From Adineta ricciae (taxonomy: Eukaryota > Rotifera > Eurotatoria > Adinetida > Adinetidae): a stretch of DNA of 64,000 nucleotides. The translations under genes and the position numbers were made by a program. The DNA lies in contig CAJNOJ010000015.1 in assembly GCA_905250025.1 (NCBI GenBank), positions 186,001 through 250,000 on the forward strand, written 5' to 3'. The notes under the pieces were generated by a model, which made no database searches, was not told the origin of the DNA, and was given only the letters and a program-made list of their open reading frames with translations. This document shows positions 13,008 through 23,000 of the stretch, piece after piece; positions within the stretch are counted from its first letter, which is position 1, and the number at the start of each line of letters is the position of its first letter.

Positions 13008-13015
13008 TATAAAAG
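13008..13015 (+). promoter_or_regulatory. TATA box, possible ODF2 promoter
   Basis: TATAAAAG. About 100 bp downstream is a strong donor (CTCG|GTAAGA at 13112). The next good acceptor is TCTACAG ending at 13831, directly before the ODF2 ATG. This fits a short 5'UTR exon plus a roughly 720-bp 5'UTR intron. Inferred from motifs only. Confidence 0.4.
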
Positions 13016-13831
13016 CGACATTCTATTTCTTTCTTTGCGCATAAACAAATAGATCAATTAGAAGAAGTTGATGGGTATTGGAGGTACCATATTCTAACCG
13101 CTAAAGACTCGGTAAGAAACAAAGGAACGGAAGAAACCATTATTATGGAAAAGGCATCCATTAATGACATTCGAATCAAGAGTGTAGCTGCTTCTCGGCT
13201 TAGAGAAGACAAAAAAAACCTACGAGTGTCAACTGCATTACCTTATTATAATGTTTAATTAATATCTGGAAAACTCTTCAGACACATAGTTCGAACGCAT
13301 ATTTTTCAATTATATAGTAGATGATAAAGGCTTTCATATGCTAGATTTTACGTTTTTCCTGAAATAATTCCTTTCAATTATGTGGAATTTATCGTGAATA
13401 CTCAGTTTGTATTGTAATCAAAGGAAAAGGATCTTGGGCAAATGTGAAACACTATTGTGACTTTACTAATCATGATCAAAAACTAAATAGGAACAATTAC
13501 TGTCGGATATAATTTCGAAGATGATGACGTCAATATACTAGCAGTGCGATCAAGATAATTAAAGTCAGATGTCACTAGCAATCATTGAAATTTTGAGAGT
13601 TGTCGCTTCTCTTACAACTGTACTCATTCTTGAAAGAGGATATAGCTAGGGATGTGAATTGAAAATGAAACGAAATATGGTTATAGAAGAAGAAGAATGA
13701 GAACAAGAAATTTGCTGCCAATGTAAAATAAAATACACAACCAAACATCTGAACATGAGTTTTTCTTTCTCTTTGAGAGCTCTTAGGATTTTGTTATAAA
13801 CCATCACAAATAGTTTTCTGTTTGTCTACAG

Positions 13832-16800
13832 ATGCAAACCATTACACCAGTAGATTTGCATATTGATAATGATTGGCGTGATGGTGGCATGAACGGATCA
13901 ACTGTAAGAAAATCCTCCTCAGCAACTAATCGTGGAGGACGTCAAGCCTTGCGAATGCGTACCTGTGTTATGAGTAAAGTCAAACCAAACAAGACAAAAT
14001 CTGCTCAAGTGACATCAGAAGTTACACAATCGAAATCCAATCTACCCGTTCGTTCCCGAAGTCCATCGCCAACTCGAGAGCCATGGTAAGAAAAGATCGC
14101 AGCAAAGAAAAGGCTTTATAAACTGTATATAATTACTATTATTCAAGGGTCCCACCACCAGGCCGTACAACAAAAGGGCAAAAATTTGCTCCCCAAGTAA
14201 TTTATATTCTTACTGCAGGAAAATGATCTTATTTCCTCTTATAGAGTGCTAAAACACGTTTAGAAACTCCAACGAATCAATTTGATATCGTTTCCGACGA
14301 TGTGACAGACGAAGATGGTCAACATAATGATCGCCAATCGATGTCGAACAACAGTCCACTCCAAGCTGAAATTCAAACGTACGAAAAACGTATTCAAGGA
14401 TTAGTAGAAGGTGTTGAAATACTTAAAGAACGAGTAAATAGAAATCTTCGACACCTTTCGCTAATTGAATGTATTCATCCAGGTATATAATCGTCTAAAT
14501 TCCGATCAACTTCGTTCAGATATTGTTTCATCATTACGTGACCTTGAACAGTCTCAACAAGCATCTTTTCAAACAACACTTAATAAACTACCATTACGAT
14601 CTTCTCGCTCTTCGCCACCCTCACGTCATAATTATCGTTCGTCAAGTGCTGGTGAACAACGAAAGCATCAAATGTTACCTCGAGTTTCGTTCGAACATGA
14701 CTTACCTCACGAACGGTACAGATTTTCACAATAAATCCTTTTCTCTGTCGAAACAAATTATCTTTAGACGACGAGCTCGTAGCACAACACCTGTTCGCGG
14801 TCCGCTCTATCTAAATCCAAACCGTGAACGCTTATTAATATCTCTATCTCAATCCGAAGCGGACATTGCTCAAATAATCAAACAATTATCATCGGTCAAA
14901 GATATTCTCACGAAACTGAAATTGGTAAGTCTAATTTATCGGTTTTTTATTACAACATTTAAATCAGAGTCTTTTATTAGTTTCTATTTGACTAAGATAG
15001 AATGTCACATCTTTTGTTACTTCATACATATTCATACCGAAGCAAACATTAATATAAAAAAAAAAGAAGAAGACGAAAGGCATTGTTCTTCTCTTTCGTC
15101 ATACATCTCGATAATGAAATCACAATCGAGATGTTTTACATTTTCTTTTTGATTAGATCGCATAGCGATAAAGACAATATTTCGCGTATTGTTACATTTA
15201 AATCAAGTGTTTGAGACAGCCATCTTAAGTCATACAATTGCAACAAACTTGACATCCTGATGACGACACACGTACGAAATTGAAACAGAGAATAGTTAAA
15301 AGAACTCTTTCTCTCTTTACTTTTAATTTCATATGGATGGTTTCTGTTTGCTTAGAATGAAGCCATTTTGTGCCATATTCTTCTCTATCTGTGTAATTTT
15401 TTAGGACAACCATCCCGTTTCGTTCGAAGTTGAACAATTGTATCAACAGCGAAATCAATTACTACATTTAATCGAACAATTTGAACACTCAAATAGGAAA
15501 TTAAAAGAATTCCTTCAACATCAATATCATTTAGAAGCTGAAGACGGTGTCGCGAATGAGAAAACTGATGGTATAAACACACGTTTACATGAACTGGAAC
15601 ATGAAAATGTACAAATACGACGATTACTACTCGACCGAGAAAATGACAATATTGCATTACAGAATGAACTGGAACGTGAGAGAGCACATGCAATTGGTTA
15701 TGATACAATGAAAACATCGTTAGAACATAATCGAGCTCATTTACAACGGGAATTGTGCGCGAAAGAAGGTGAAATCAATCGACTGCAATGTATTATACGG
15801 GTAGATTTTCTAGAAATGTTCTTTTTCCAGAGATCTTGTTCGATTTTTAGTCTTTGGAACGTAATCGGTCTCAATGCGATACTCACCGAAGTAGCGTTAA
15901 GCGTACGCCATCGACGCCTTTGCCATCTTGTTCATCTTTGCCAAGTCTCGTGGCTAAAACCAAAGCGAATACTATTGAAAAATTACAAGCTGAGCTGAAT
16001 GATCGTGATCGTCACATCATCGAACTAGAAAAGAAAATGTACGGGAACAAAAACGAACAACTTGTCGATGCCAACACAGAAATCGTTCGACTACGAACAA
16101 AACTTGAACATACTGAACGTTTAGTTGCTGAATACAAAGAACAGTTACATAATCAAACATTAAAAACATCCATTAACAATAGTAAAAGTCATTTGTCTGA
16201 AATTGAATTAGACAAACTACGTTATCGATTGCAAAAACGCATCGAAGAACTTGAACCTCTACCTGAATTGTTACGTCAAGCTGAATTGAAGAATCAAGAT
16301 TTACAGGCACGTTTATCTGAACAAACAACATATATGAGCGAACTCAAAGCCAAAGTATGTTGCGGAAAGTTGATGCAAAAGATCGAACTCGTTGTTTTTA
16401 TTTCTCTAGTCGAATGTTCAAAATCATATACTCGATCGATTGAAAGACGATCATTTTTCGCCTAAAAACGAGTCTCTTCAACGGTAATGGATGATGCTAA
16501 GAATGATCTATGAAAGGATCAATGCGATTTTTATTTAGTCATTTGAATGTATTGGAAGAAGATAATGCAACTTTGCTCAGAAATCTCAATGCTAAAGAAG
16601 ACGCCTTGAGAAATACTCAGGTAGGATGGAAAAACGAAATGAATGCGAAGAAAATTTTCTACATATTGGCTTATTTAGGCTCGTCTCAATGCTAAAACAC
16701 ATGAATTATCATCAATGAGTAAACAAATTGACGTCACCCAATCTGATCTGAAAACTCGAGAAGATGCATTTAATTCTAAAGTGAGCATTTGAAATGTAAA

Positions 16801-17117
16801 TTTCATTGATCCATGAATCGTTCTAGGAACGTGCTCTTCAACAACGCATCAACGAACTTGAACAACAAATATCCAAACTTCGACTTGATTGTACTCAGAT
16901 CAAACGAGACAAAGATGATGCTGAACGACGTTATACATCTCAATTGAGTGAACTACGTGATAAACTTGAACAATCAAATAATAATAATCGTTCCATACAA
17001 AGTTACGTGGATTCCTTGAAAACAACGTATGCTACTGTGTTCAACGATAACTTTCCAGCGTCCTTAACAGGAACTCCTTTCTCACGATATACCTCAACAC
17101 CTAGTGTATTCCCATGA
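13832..17117 (+). CDS. ODF2: outer dense fiber protein 2 / cenexin
   Basis: Long coiled-coil protein of centriole distal appendages and sperm-tail/ciliary structures. At least nine exons with short introns join in frame, including a small exon at 16410-16483 that bridges LKAK to RHLNVLEED. The N-terminus is basic and Ser-rich with SPTREPWVPPPGRTTKG, matching the PWMPPGK region of vertebrate ODF2. It is followed by YEKRIQGLVEGVEILK (vertebrate YDKKIDSLMNAVGCLK). The C-terminus is the clearest match: KRDKDDAERRYTSQL, LRDKLEQSNNNNRSIQSYV and LKTTYATVF align with ODF2's RDDADRRYQSRLQDLKDRLEQ and YVQFLKSSYANVFG. The whole middle is heptad-rich coiled coil. The ATG directly abuts a TCTACAG acceptor. 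The tail (SLTGTPFSRYTSTPS) is Ser/Thr/Pro-rich, as in the vertebrate protein. Its expected role is mother-centriole appendage and ciliary basal-body assembly. Confidence 0.9.
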
Positions 17118-17179
17118 AAAATATGTATATGCGATTCTCAACGATGTTTACTCCGGATCTGTTTCTGCATACATAATGA

Positions 17180-17185
17180 AATAAA
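17180..17185 (+). terminator. poly(A) signal of ODF2
   Basis: AATAAA hexamer 63 bp after the ODF2 stop codon. Confidence 0.5.
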
Positions 17186-17604
17186 ATAGGAAATTCAGAC
17201 AGTTAACATATGTGTATGTGTAAGTTTATTTGTGATCGAATATTTCGTGTTCGTTTTTCTTTTTTTCGTTTCTATGTATTCATTTTATAGGATGTAGTCA
17301 GGATCTTTTTTTTATTTGTCATAGAGTAGATTGTTTGAACAAGTATACATAGCTTTTTCACAATAATATACGATAAAACTAACTTTTTATAATTCAGCTT
17401 CTTTCTACGTCACTAAATAGCCTCTACATGATTTTTTGCCTAGTCATCCTGACTGAAATTGATAGATCTATCCAGCGTGTCCGCTCTGTATATATCTCAT
17501 ATTTGTTCTTAGTCAATCGAGCCGAATCAATTAAGAATGAATGTCAGGTAATTCTAACTAATCTCGTGCTTCGTTACTTTCTTTCAGAAAAGAATCCTGT
17601 CGCA

Positions 17605-17731
17605 AATAGGTTAAGCTACTTGTAAACGTATCCGATTAGTGATTTGGCCTTGCTTTTAATAGCAGCAATGCAATTACCGGTACAATCGAAAATGATTACG
17701 AAACCTCGAATAGGTCAAAGTACTTGTAAAC
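17605..17731 (+). promoter_or_regulatory. imperfect 23-bp direct repeat upstream of a TATA box
   Basis: Two copies, 17605-17627 and 17709-17731, share 20 of 23 bases and both end in TACTTGTAAAC. The second copy contains AGGTCAAAG, which resembles a nuclear-receptor half site. It ends 15 bp before the TATA box of the secreted Gly-Pro-Leu protein gene. Probable cis-regulatory element; function inferred. Confidence 0.4.
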
Positions 17732-17746
17732 ACTCGAGAATCGAAA

Positions 17747-17754
17747 TATAAAAG
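17747..17754 (+). promoter_or_regulatory. TATA box of the secreted Gly-Pro-Leu protein
   Basis: TATAAAAG about 140 bp upstream of the ATG at 17893. It is the only such motif between the ODF2 3' end and this gene. Confidence 0.5.
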
Positions 17755-17892
17755 TAACTTTTATTTGTCAGCTTCATATTTAATCAGCTGTTTTGCTTCT
17801 CATAGCGGTATGTATCAGTACAAAAACAGCATATTTCATCATTCTGGACGCCTGATTTACCTGAAACTACAAAGTCTATATGATCCACAATC

Positions 17893-18966
17893 ATGCTATA
17901 TACCATTTTCTTTATTTTACTTGTTAATCTATTGGAAATTCCATTTTCAACAGCTGCATGCTATGGACCTTATGTAACTGCGTCAAGTATTGAAGCATTA
18001 CATGAAGATATACATCTCATTCAACCATTGCCTGTTGATTGTGGTAGATTATCGTGCGACTTCTATTTAAGTTCAAGCTCAGCGTTAGGTTCACATGGAC
18101 CATTAAGGTAATTTGATGACGATTGTCAGAAATCTAATCTCTTTGACGAATTTAGTGCATATGGTCCACTTGGAATGGTTGGACCTGTTGGTCATAACAT
18201 ATGGAATCCAACAGCATGGCGACCAGACTCAGCGCACATAATCGAGTGGATGACTTCTAACATGTTATTTGGTCTTGAGAACAATCCACTATCATCAGCA
18301 GGTCCTCTATCATCAGAGTCGTATCATGAAACACTTCCATCGATAAATGACTTCGGTAAACATTTACAGGCATTGGGATTATGGGGAGTTTTAGGACCAC
18401 TTGGACCTCTTGGTGCTCTTGGCCCACTAGGCCCTCTCGGACCCACTGGACCATATAATACAATGAATTTGGAAGGACATCATAGTGTTCCGGTACACTT
18501 GACTGCTACTGAACTTCATAATTTTGATTTAGTTGAAGTTCTTGACGAATCACGTGTTCACGAATCATTAGATTGCTCATTTATGATTTTGGGTACAATT
18601 AGCTTTCATCGTGAAACGGATAGCTATTTCTTCAATTGTGCTCCCAATCAATTTGTGACGATTGTTCTTGTGCCTGAACATAGTCTTGATTATTTCAATA
18701 TGTCTCTTTATTCTAATAGTAGTTCTTCTGAACATGTTGCATCAAGTGATTCAATGAAGTACATTAATTTTATTCAATTGGGTTTGATGAAAAATACCGA
18801 CGGATCGTTTCGTATTGATGTCAGTTTACATGAAATGCATCAGTTTATTTTGGCACACTCGTATCGATTGATTGTCACTGGCTCACACGACTTACTTGAT
18901 TTGGACAAAGAAGAAAATAACATCCGAGGACCGCATATTATCAGTTGTTCTAAAGATGAAATCTAA
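17893..18966 (+). CDS. secreted protein with collagen-like Gly-Pro-Leu run
   Basis: Two exons, 17893-18107 and 18156-18966, with a 48-bp intron, giving 341 residues. The N-terminus is a clear signal peptide (MLYTIFFILLVNLLEIPFSTA, cut near Ala-Cys). Residues about 60-90 contain GPL and GPLGMVGPVG. Around residue 158 there is an uninterrupted Gly-X-Y run of about seven triplets, mostly Gly-Pro-Leu (LGPLGPLGALGPLGPLGPTG). The C-terminal 150 residues (ILGTISFHRETDSYFFNC ... SYRLIVTGSHD) alternate hydrophobic and polar residues like a beta sandwich. They recall bacterial pre-peptidase C-terminal domains, but that resemblance is weak. A TATA box and a direct repeat lie upstream, and an AATAAA follows the stop. 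No named family is recognised. An extracellular matrix or coat role is plausible. Confidence 0.8.
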
Positions 18967-18987
18967 ATTATTTTTTATGTGAAACAA

Positions 18988-18993
18988 AATAAA
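18988..18993 (+). terminator. poly(A) signal of the secreted Gly-Pro-Leu protein
   Basis: AATAAA 22 bp after the stop codon. Confidence 0.55.
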
Positions 18994-19146
18994 GTCTATC
19001 GAAAAACGATCATAAATCAAATGTGAAATCTATAGACATCATTAGTACATTGGAACGAGTCTATAATGCGACAATTGACTCGAAGAAATTTATTATTTGC
19101 AAATAGAAACTAATTACACAGATATGGTCAAAGTCTTTTTCTTTGT

Positions 19147-19535
19147 CTACTTATGCTTCTTATGACCTTGCGGTGGATGACAACCATGTGATCCACCAAT
19201 AATACCGTCTCCGTTGATGTCAATATGGGTTGCTCGTTCGATTTTACCAACTAATCCTGTATAGAAAAGAGATGGTTTAGTGAATGTTAATTGGGATTAA
19301 ATATTATATTTTGTTTACCTCCGCCAGCTGGTGGTCGATGAGCACCGACAATTCCATCGCGATTGAAATCGATATGAGTTTTCTTTTCAATGCTATCCGT
19401 CAAACCAGGGCCACCTATTCGGCCATCTCTATTTAAATCTAAACCAACCTTCTCTTCGATTTTATTCACAATAAAACCTGTAAGAAATCTCAATGTCAAT
19501 GATCCGTTTATTTGAAATTCTCACTACTTACTCAT
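19147..19535 (-). CDS. 90-residue protein with three EF-hand-like loops
   Basis: Three exons: 19532-19535 (only ATGA), 19319-19477 and 19147-19256. They join in frame to a 90-residue product. It is built of three similar units, each a short helix (K-I-E-x-x-T/V-x-I/L) followed by a calcium-type loop: DLNRDGRIGG, DFNRDGIVGA and DINGDGIIGG. The pattern D-x-N-x-D-G-x-I/V-G matches EF-hand or dockerin-like calcium loops. There is no signal peptide, and the tail is His/Lys-rich. A TATA box and a perfect palindrome lie directly upstream. It probably binds calcium; cellular role unknown. The four-base first exon is unusual but has standard splice sites. Confidence 0.75.
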
Positions 19536-19596
19536 CTTGTCTTTTGATGTTCGAATTGACTGTGTGTATGTTTCGTGAAGATCGTTTCTCCTCACG

Positions 19597-19603
19597 TTTT
19601 ATA
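19597..19603 (-). promoter_or_regulatory. TATA box of the EF-hand-like gene
   Basis: TATAAAA on the minus strand, about 60 bp upstream of the ATG. It sits immediately next to the palindrome at 19607-19630. Confidence 0.55.
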
Positions 19604-19606
19604 CTC

Positions 19607-19630
19607 CGACGTAACTAGTAAGTTACGTCG
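19607..19630. promoter_or_regulatory. perfect 10-bp palindrome beside the TATA box
   Basis: CGACGTAACT, a 4-base spacer AGTA, then AGTTACGTCG. The arms are exact reverse complements. Each contains GACGTAAC, which overlaps a CRE/ATF-like GACGTAA core. The palindrome lies 3 bp upstream of the TATA box on the minus strand, so it is well placed as a dimeric activator or operator-type site. Confidence 0.6.
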
Positions 19631-20098
19631 TTGTATTGAATGAATAAATCATTCGTCATTATACAGAAAGCGAGAAAGAGATAATCCATGAATCATATAG
19701 ATCGATCGAAGCGAGGCAAACAAATCGAACGACGTAAAAGCAAAGACGCACATGCTATTTTAATCCTAGAGTCGACTGATTTCATTTTTCTGATTTTTCA
19801 ATATCATCTTTTTTTTTTCTTCAATAAAAACAACAAATCACATATTAAAAAACTGTCAAATCGACCATACTTTGGAAGGTTTTCATGTGCATATGTATAT
19901 AAGAAAAGAATAAAAACATACAACACTTATCAATAAGAGACAGGCAAAGAAAAAGCAACAAACGGTGAGAAGAAAATTCAGAAAAAAATGCGGATAAATT
20001 ACTTCGTTGCCTCATTCTTCATAAAAATGGTTCATCAGGAGCATTGCAATCTTTCAATAAAAGACATATCTGAGAAAACTTTGCTTTCTGTTTCACAT

Positions 20099-23000
20099 TT
20101 AATCCAAACGACGTAGATTCTTCAGAGCACATTTTGCTGCTGCATTCTTTGCGATACGATAATTTCGTCCGACGCCTTTAAAACGTCCCTTACTGATAAT
20201 TTCCACGGTTACACGTATTCGACCGTCAAGTAATCGTTCAGGCTTTTCGAATTTAACGGTTTCCGGTTCTAATTCGAGCAATTCACGTATCGGTGACTTC
20301 GGAACTTTCGTCGTAAACTTTTCTATGAAAGGTTTTAACATTCGATAGTAGATCTTCCATACTGTATTGAATGATTTATTCGAATCGAGAAAAATGGCAC
20401 CGGCAACTGATTCAAATATATCACCAAGACATTTGGGCACTTCTGTTTCTTCCCATTCGTCAGGCTCATTGATTGTCGTGTCATCGTCTTGTTCTTCATG
20501 GGAATTCGATAGATGTTCATCATCTATGGATGACGATGCCATAGCATGACTGTACGTATCTTTGTTATTCGATGCGGACGATGTTAAGAAATCGTAATAA
20601 AAGAACTCATCATTCTCGTCATCGTCGTCACCTAAATTGCATTCATCGAAGCCACACCATGATGACTTGTCCTTTTGTGCTTGAACAAACTTATCGATTA
20701 ATGAAAATAGTTCATTGGAATGGCAACGGAAGTATTTATGAAAGTCATATTTAACGGCGATATACGCAAAGATGTTATTATTGACTAGCGCGGAACGAAG
20801 ATCAGTTAATTCACCGGGTGAGTGTCGTTTAGGATGCTAGACATGGAAAAACAACGTGTCACTCGTTCAATCAGTAGAGCAACACACTTACTTCGTATAA
20901 ATAACGAGTTATGACATAGTCAAGAACAGCGTCACCAAGAAATTCTAAACGTTGATAACAATCTGTAATCATGTTGTAAGAATAGGATGCATGAGTGAAG
21001 GCTTGAATGAGATAAGCACGCTGATGAAAGCGGTAGCCAATTAGCTTTTCGAATCGATCAAAGTCATACGATTGAATGGTCGATAGAACCGATGGGTTAG
21101 TGTAATCGACTGGTGAGGGTAATGGGGGAAGTTCACCGGTCATTTCCGTTCCATCCTCTGAAAAAAGATGATGGTCTCAGTGTTTCGTAAAGAATATGTC
21201 AGTACAAACCGAGACGAAGCCTAGGAAATATTCGAACACCAAGCCATGCCATAAATCGCAAAGCTGCCTTCGGACCACTGGCGATAAGATAAGCACCAAT
21301 CAATGCTTCAACTGCATCAGCAATACTTTTATCTGAGATTAAATGCTGAGTGCGTCGGTCATACGATGGCGTCCATTGTTGTTCATTAATTGATGTTGTT
21401 GTTGGAAATATCGGTTTCGTCAGATTATTTAAAATTGTATTGAATGGCGTAGGAGCAACTGGCGATGATGATGATGATGATTGCGGATTTAATTTCGCTA
21501 ATCTTCGTTGTTCACGGCGTTCTTGTAGTTCAATCCAGTCGACATTTGTTGTTGATTCAGACTTTGTCCATAATTCTACGCCTGAACTTGATAGCAAGCC
21601 ATACTCAGTTGGTGATCCTGATGTAAACAGAGGCCTGGCAAAAGAATATGAATAGAAAAGGTGAAATTCCTTCGAAAAAATACACTTACGGAACCCAGTT
21701 TTCGAACGGTTCAAATTTTGTACTGATGAGGTATTCACCGATTCCTTTTCGTTTACCGAGTTTGTATAAATTGTAATTGGAAACGATTTTCGAACGAAAG
21801 AAACTTAGTTTGCCTTCATGAACTTGTGTATACGTGCAATAGATATAGACTGTGACTGCCTGTTTGAGAAACGAATCTCCAACGGTTTCCAAACGTTCAA
21901 GGTCGAATCCATCACCTGCATTCGATAATGTCAGCGCTTGTAAGAGTAAAGCTGGCGATGGACCAGGATGAGATTCAGGGAGATATTCAAAATCTAGATT
22001 GATATTCAATGGCTCCGAGAAATCGTCGATAATACCACTATCGTATCCATTCTCGACGAAAATAATCTCTGATTGGGCTGATGGAAGAGCTATTGATGAT
22101 TGAACTGGTTCATGTCGTTGCTGCTGCTGTTGCAATGGTGGTGGCGGTTCCTCATTCTCATCGTCATGTATAACCTCTTCGATGTTAAGTAGTCGTTTGA
22201 CGAATGGCGTAGGTTCAAAATGAATCACCGAAGACGAAAAAGTGACTGGTGGACATGGAACACGAGTGGGTTCTTCGATCTGTACATTTGTCAAATAATT
22301 GGATTTCTCTTCGACAAAGTTCTTCGAATTAGTTATTGGCGTATCCAACGAAGAGAATACGTCGACTTCTTCTGATTTACAAGAATTAGTAGTTGGCTGA
22401 GTGCTAGCCATGAGTTTCGAAAGAAACTTTTTTGATTTGGTTTTTAAATCTTCATGCAAACGTGGTAAATCAATATGATAATTAGTCACCTTAGTGTCAG
22501 TGCCAAGTTTCTTCTCCTGTTTCTTATTAGTTGATGATAACGAAGGATCAGTTGGCTTCTTCTCTTCGTCGTCTTCTTCATCCTCTTCATCGTCATCATC
22601 GTCTAACGATGATGATTCGTTCAATTGTTTCTTAGGAGTTGTTGACCATGCTTGAATGAAATAGAAAAGATATATCAAGTTTTGATTACCGAATGAAAAC
22701 ACTGAACTCACTTGACGTCGACTGATTATTATTTTGCAACAGGGCGGACGCAAAAGTAGGAACAGAAGTAGTATGAGGAAGATCCTCTTCTTCGTCATCA
22801 TCGAGATCGATATCGTCATCAAAGTCACCATCTTCGAACTAGTTTTTTTTTCAAAAATATCATCTGAATTACGGAATTCAAGGAAATAACTTACATCTGC
22901 AGCATTGATCATTATACATCGATCTTTTGCTTCAAGCCATGCAGAATCGTCTGTAGAAACAAACAAAATTCTATGTTCATTCGTTCCTATCTAAAGTCTT

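Larger units (their letters stand above)
9913..13831. other. 3.9-kb region without protein genes
   Basis: AT-rich DNA between the GPCR start (-) and the ODF2 start (+). Frames are short, unconserved-looking and lack splice partners. It holds a GT run near 10958-10971, a (TTTTG)n tract at 12647-12672 and, at the right end, a TATA box at 13008 followed by a strong donor at 13112. These last two may be the promoter and 5'UTR intron of ODF2. No tRNA, rRNA, spliced-leader RNA or transposon was recognised. Confidence 0.45.
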
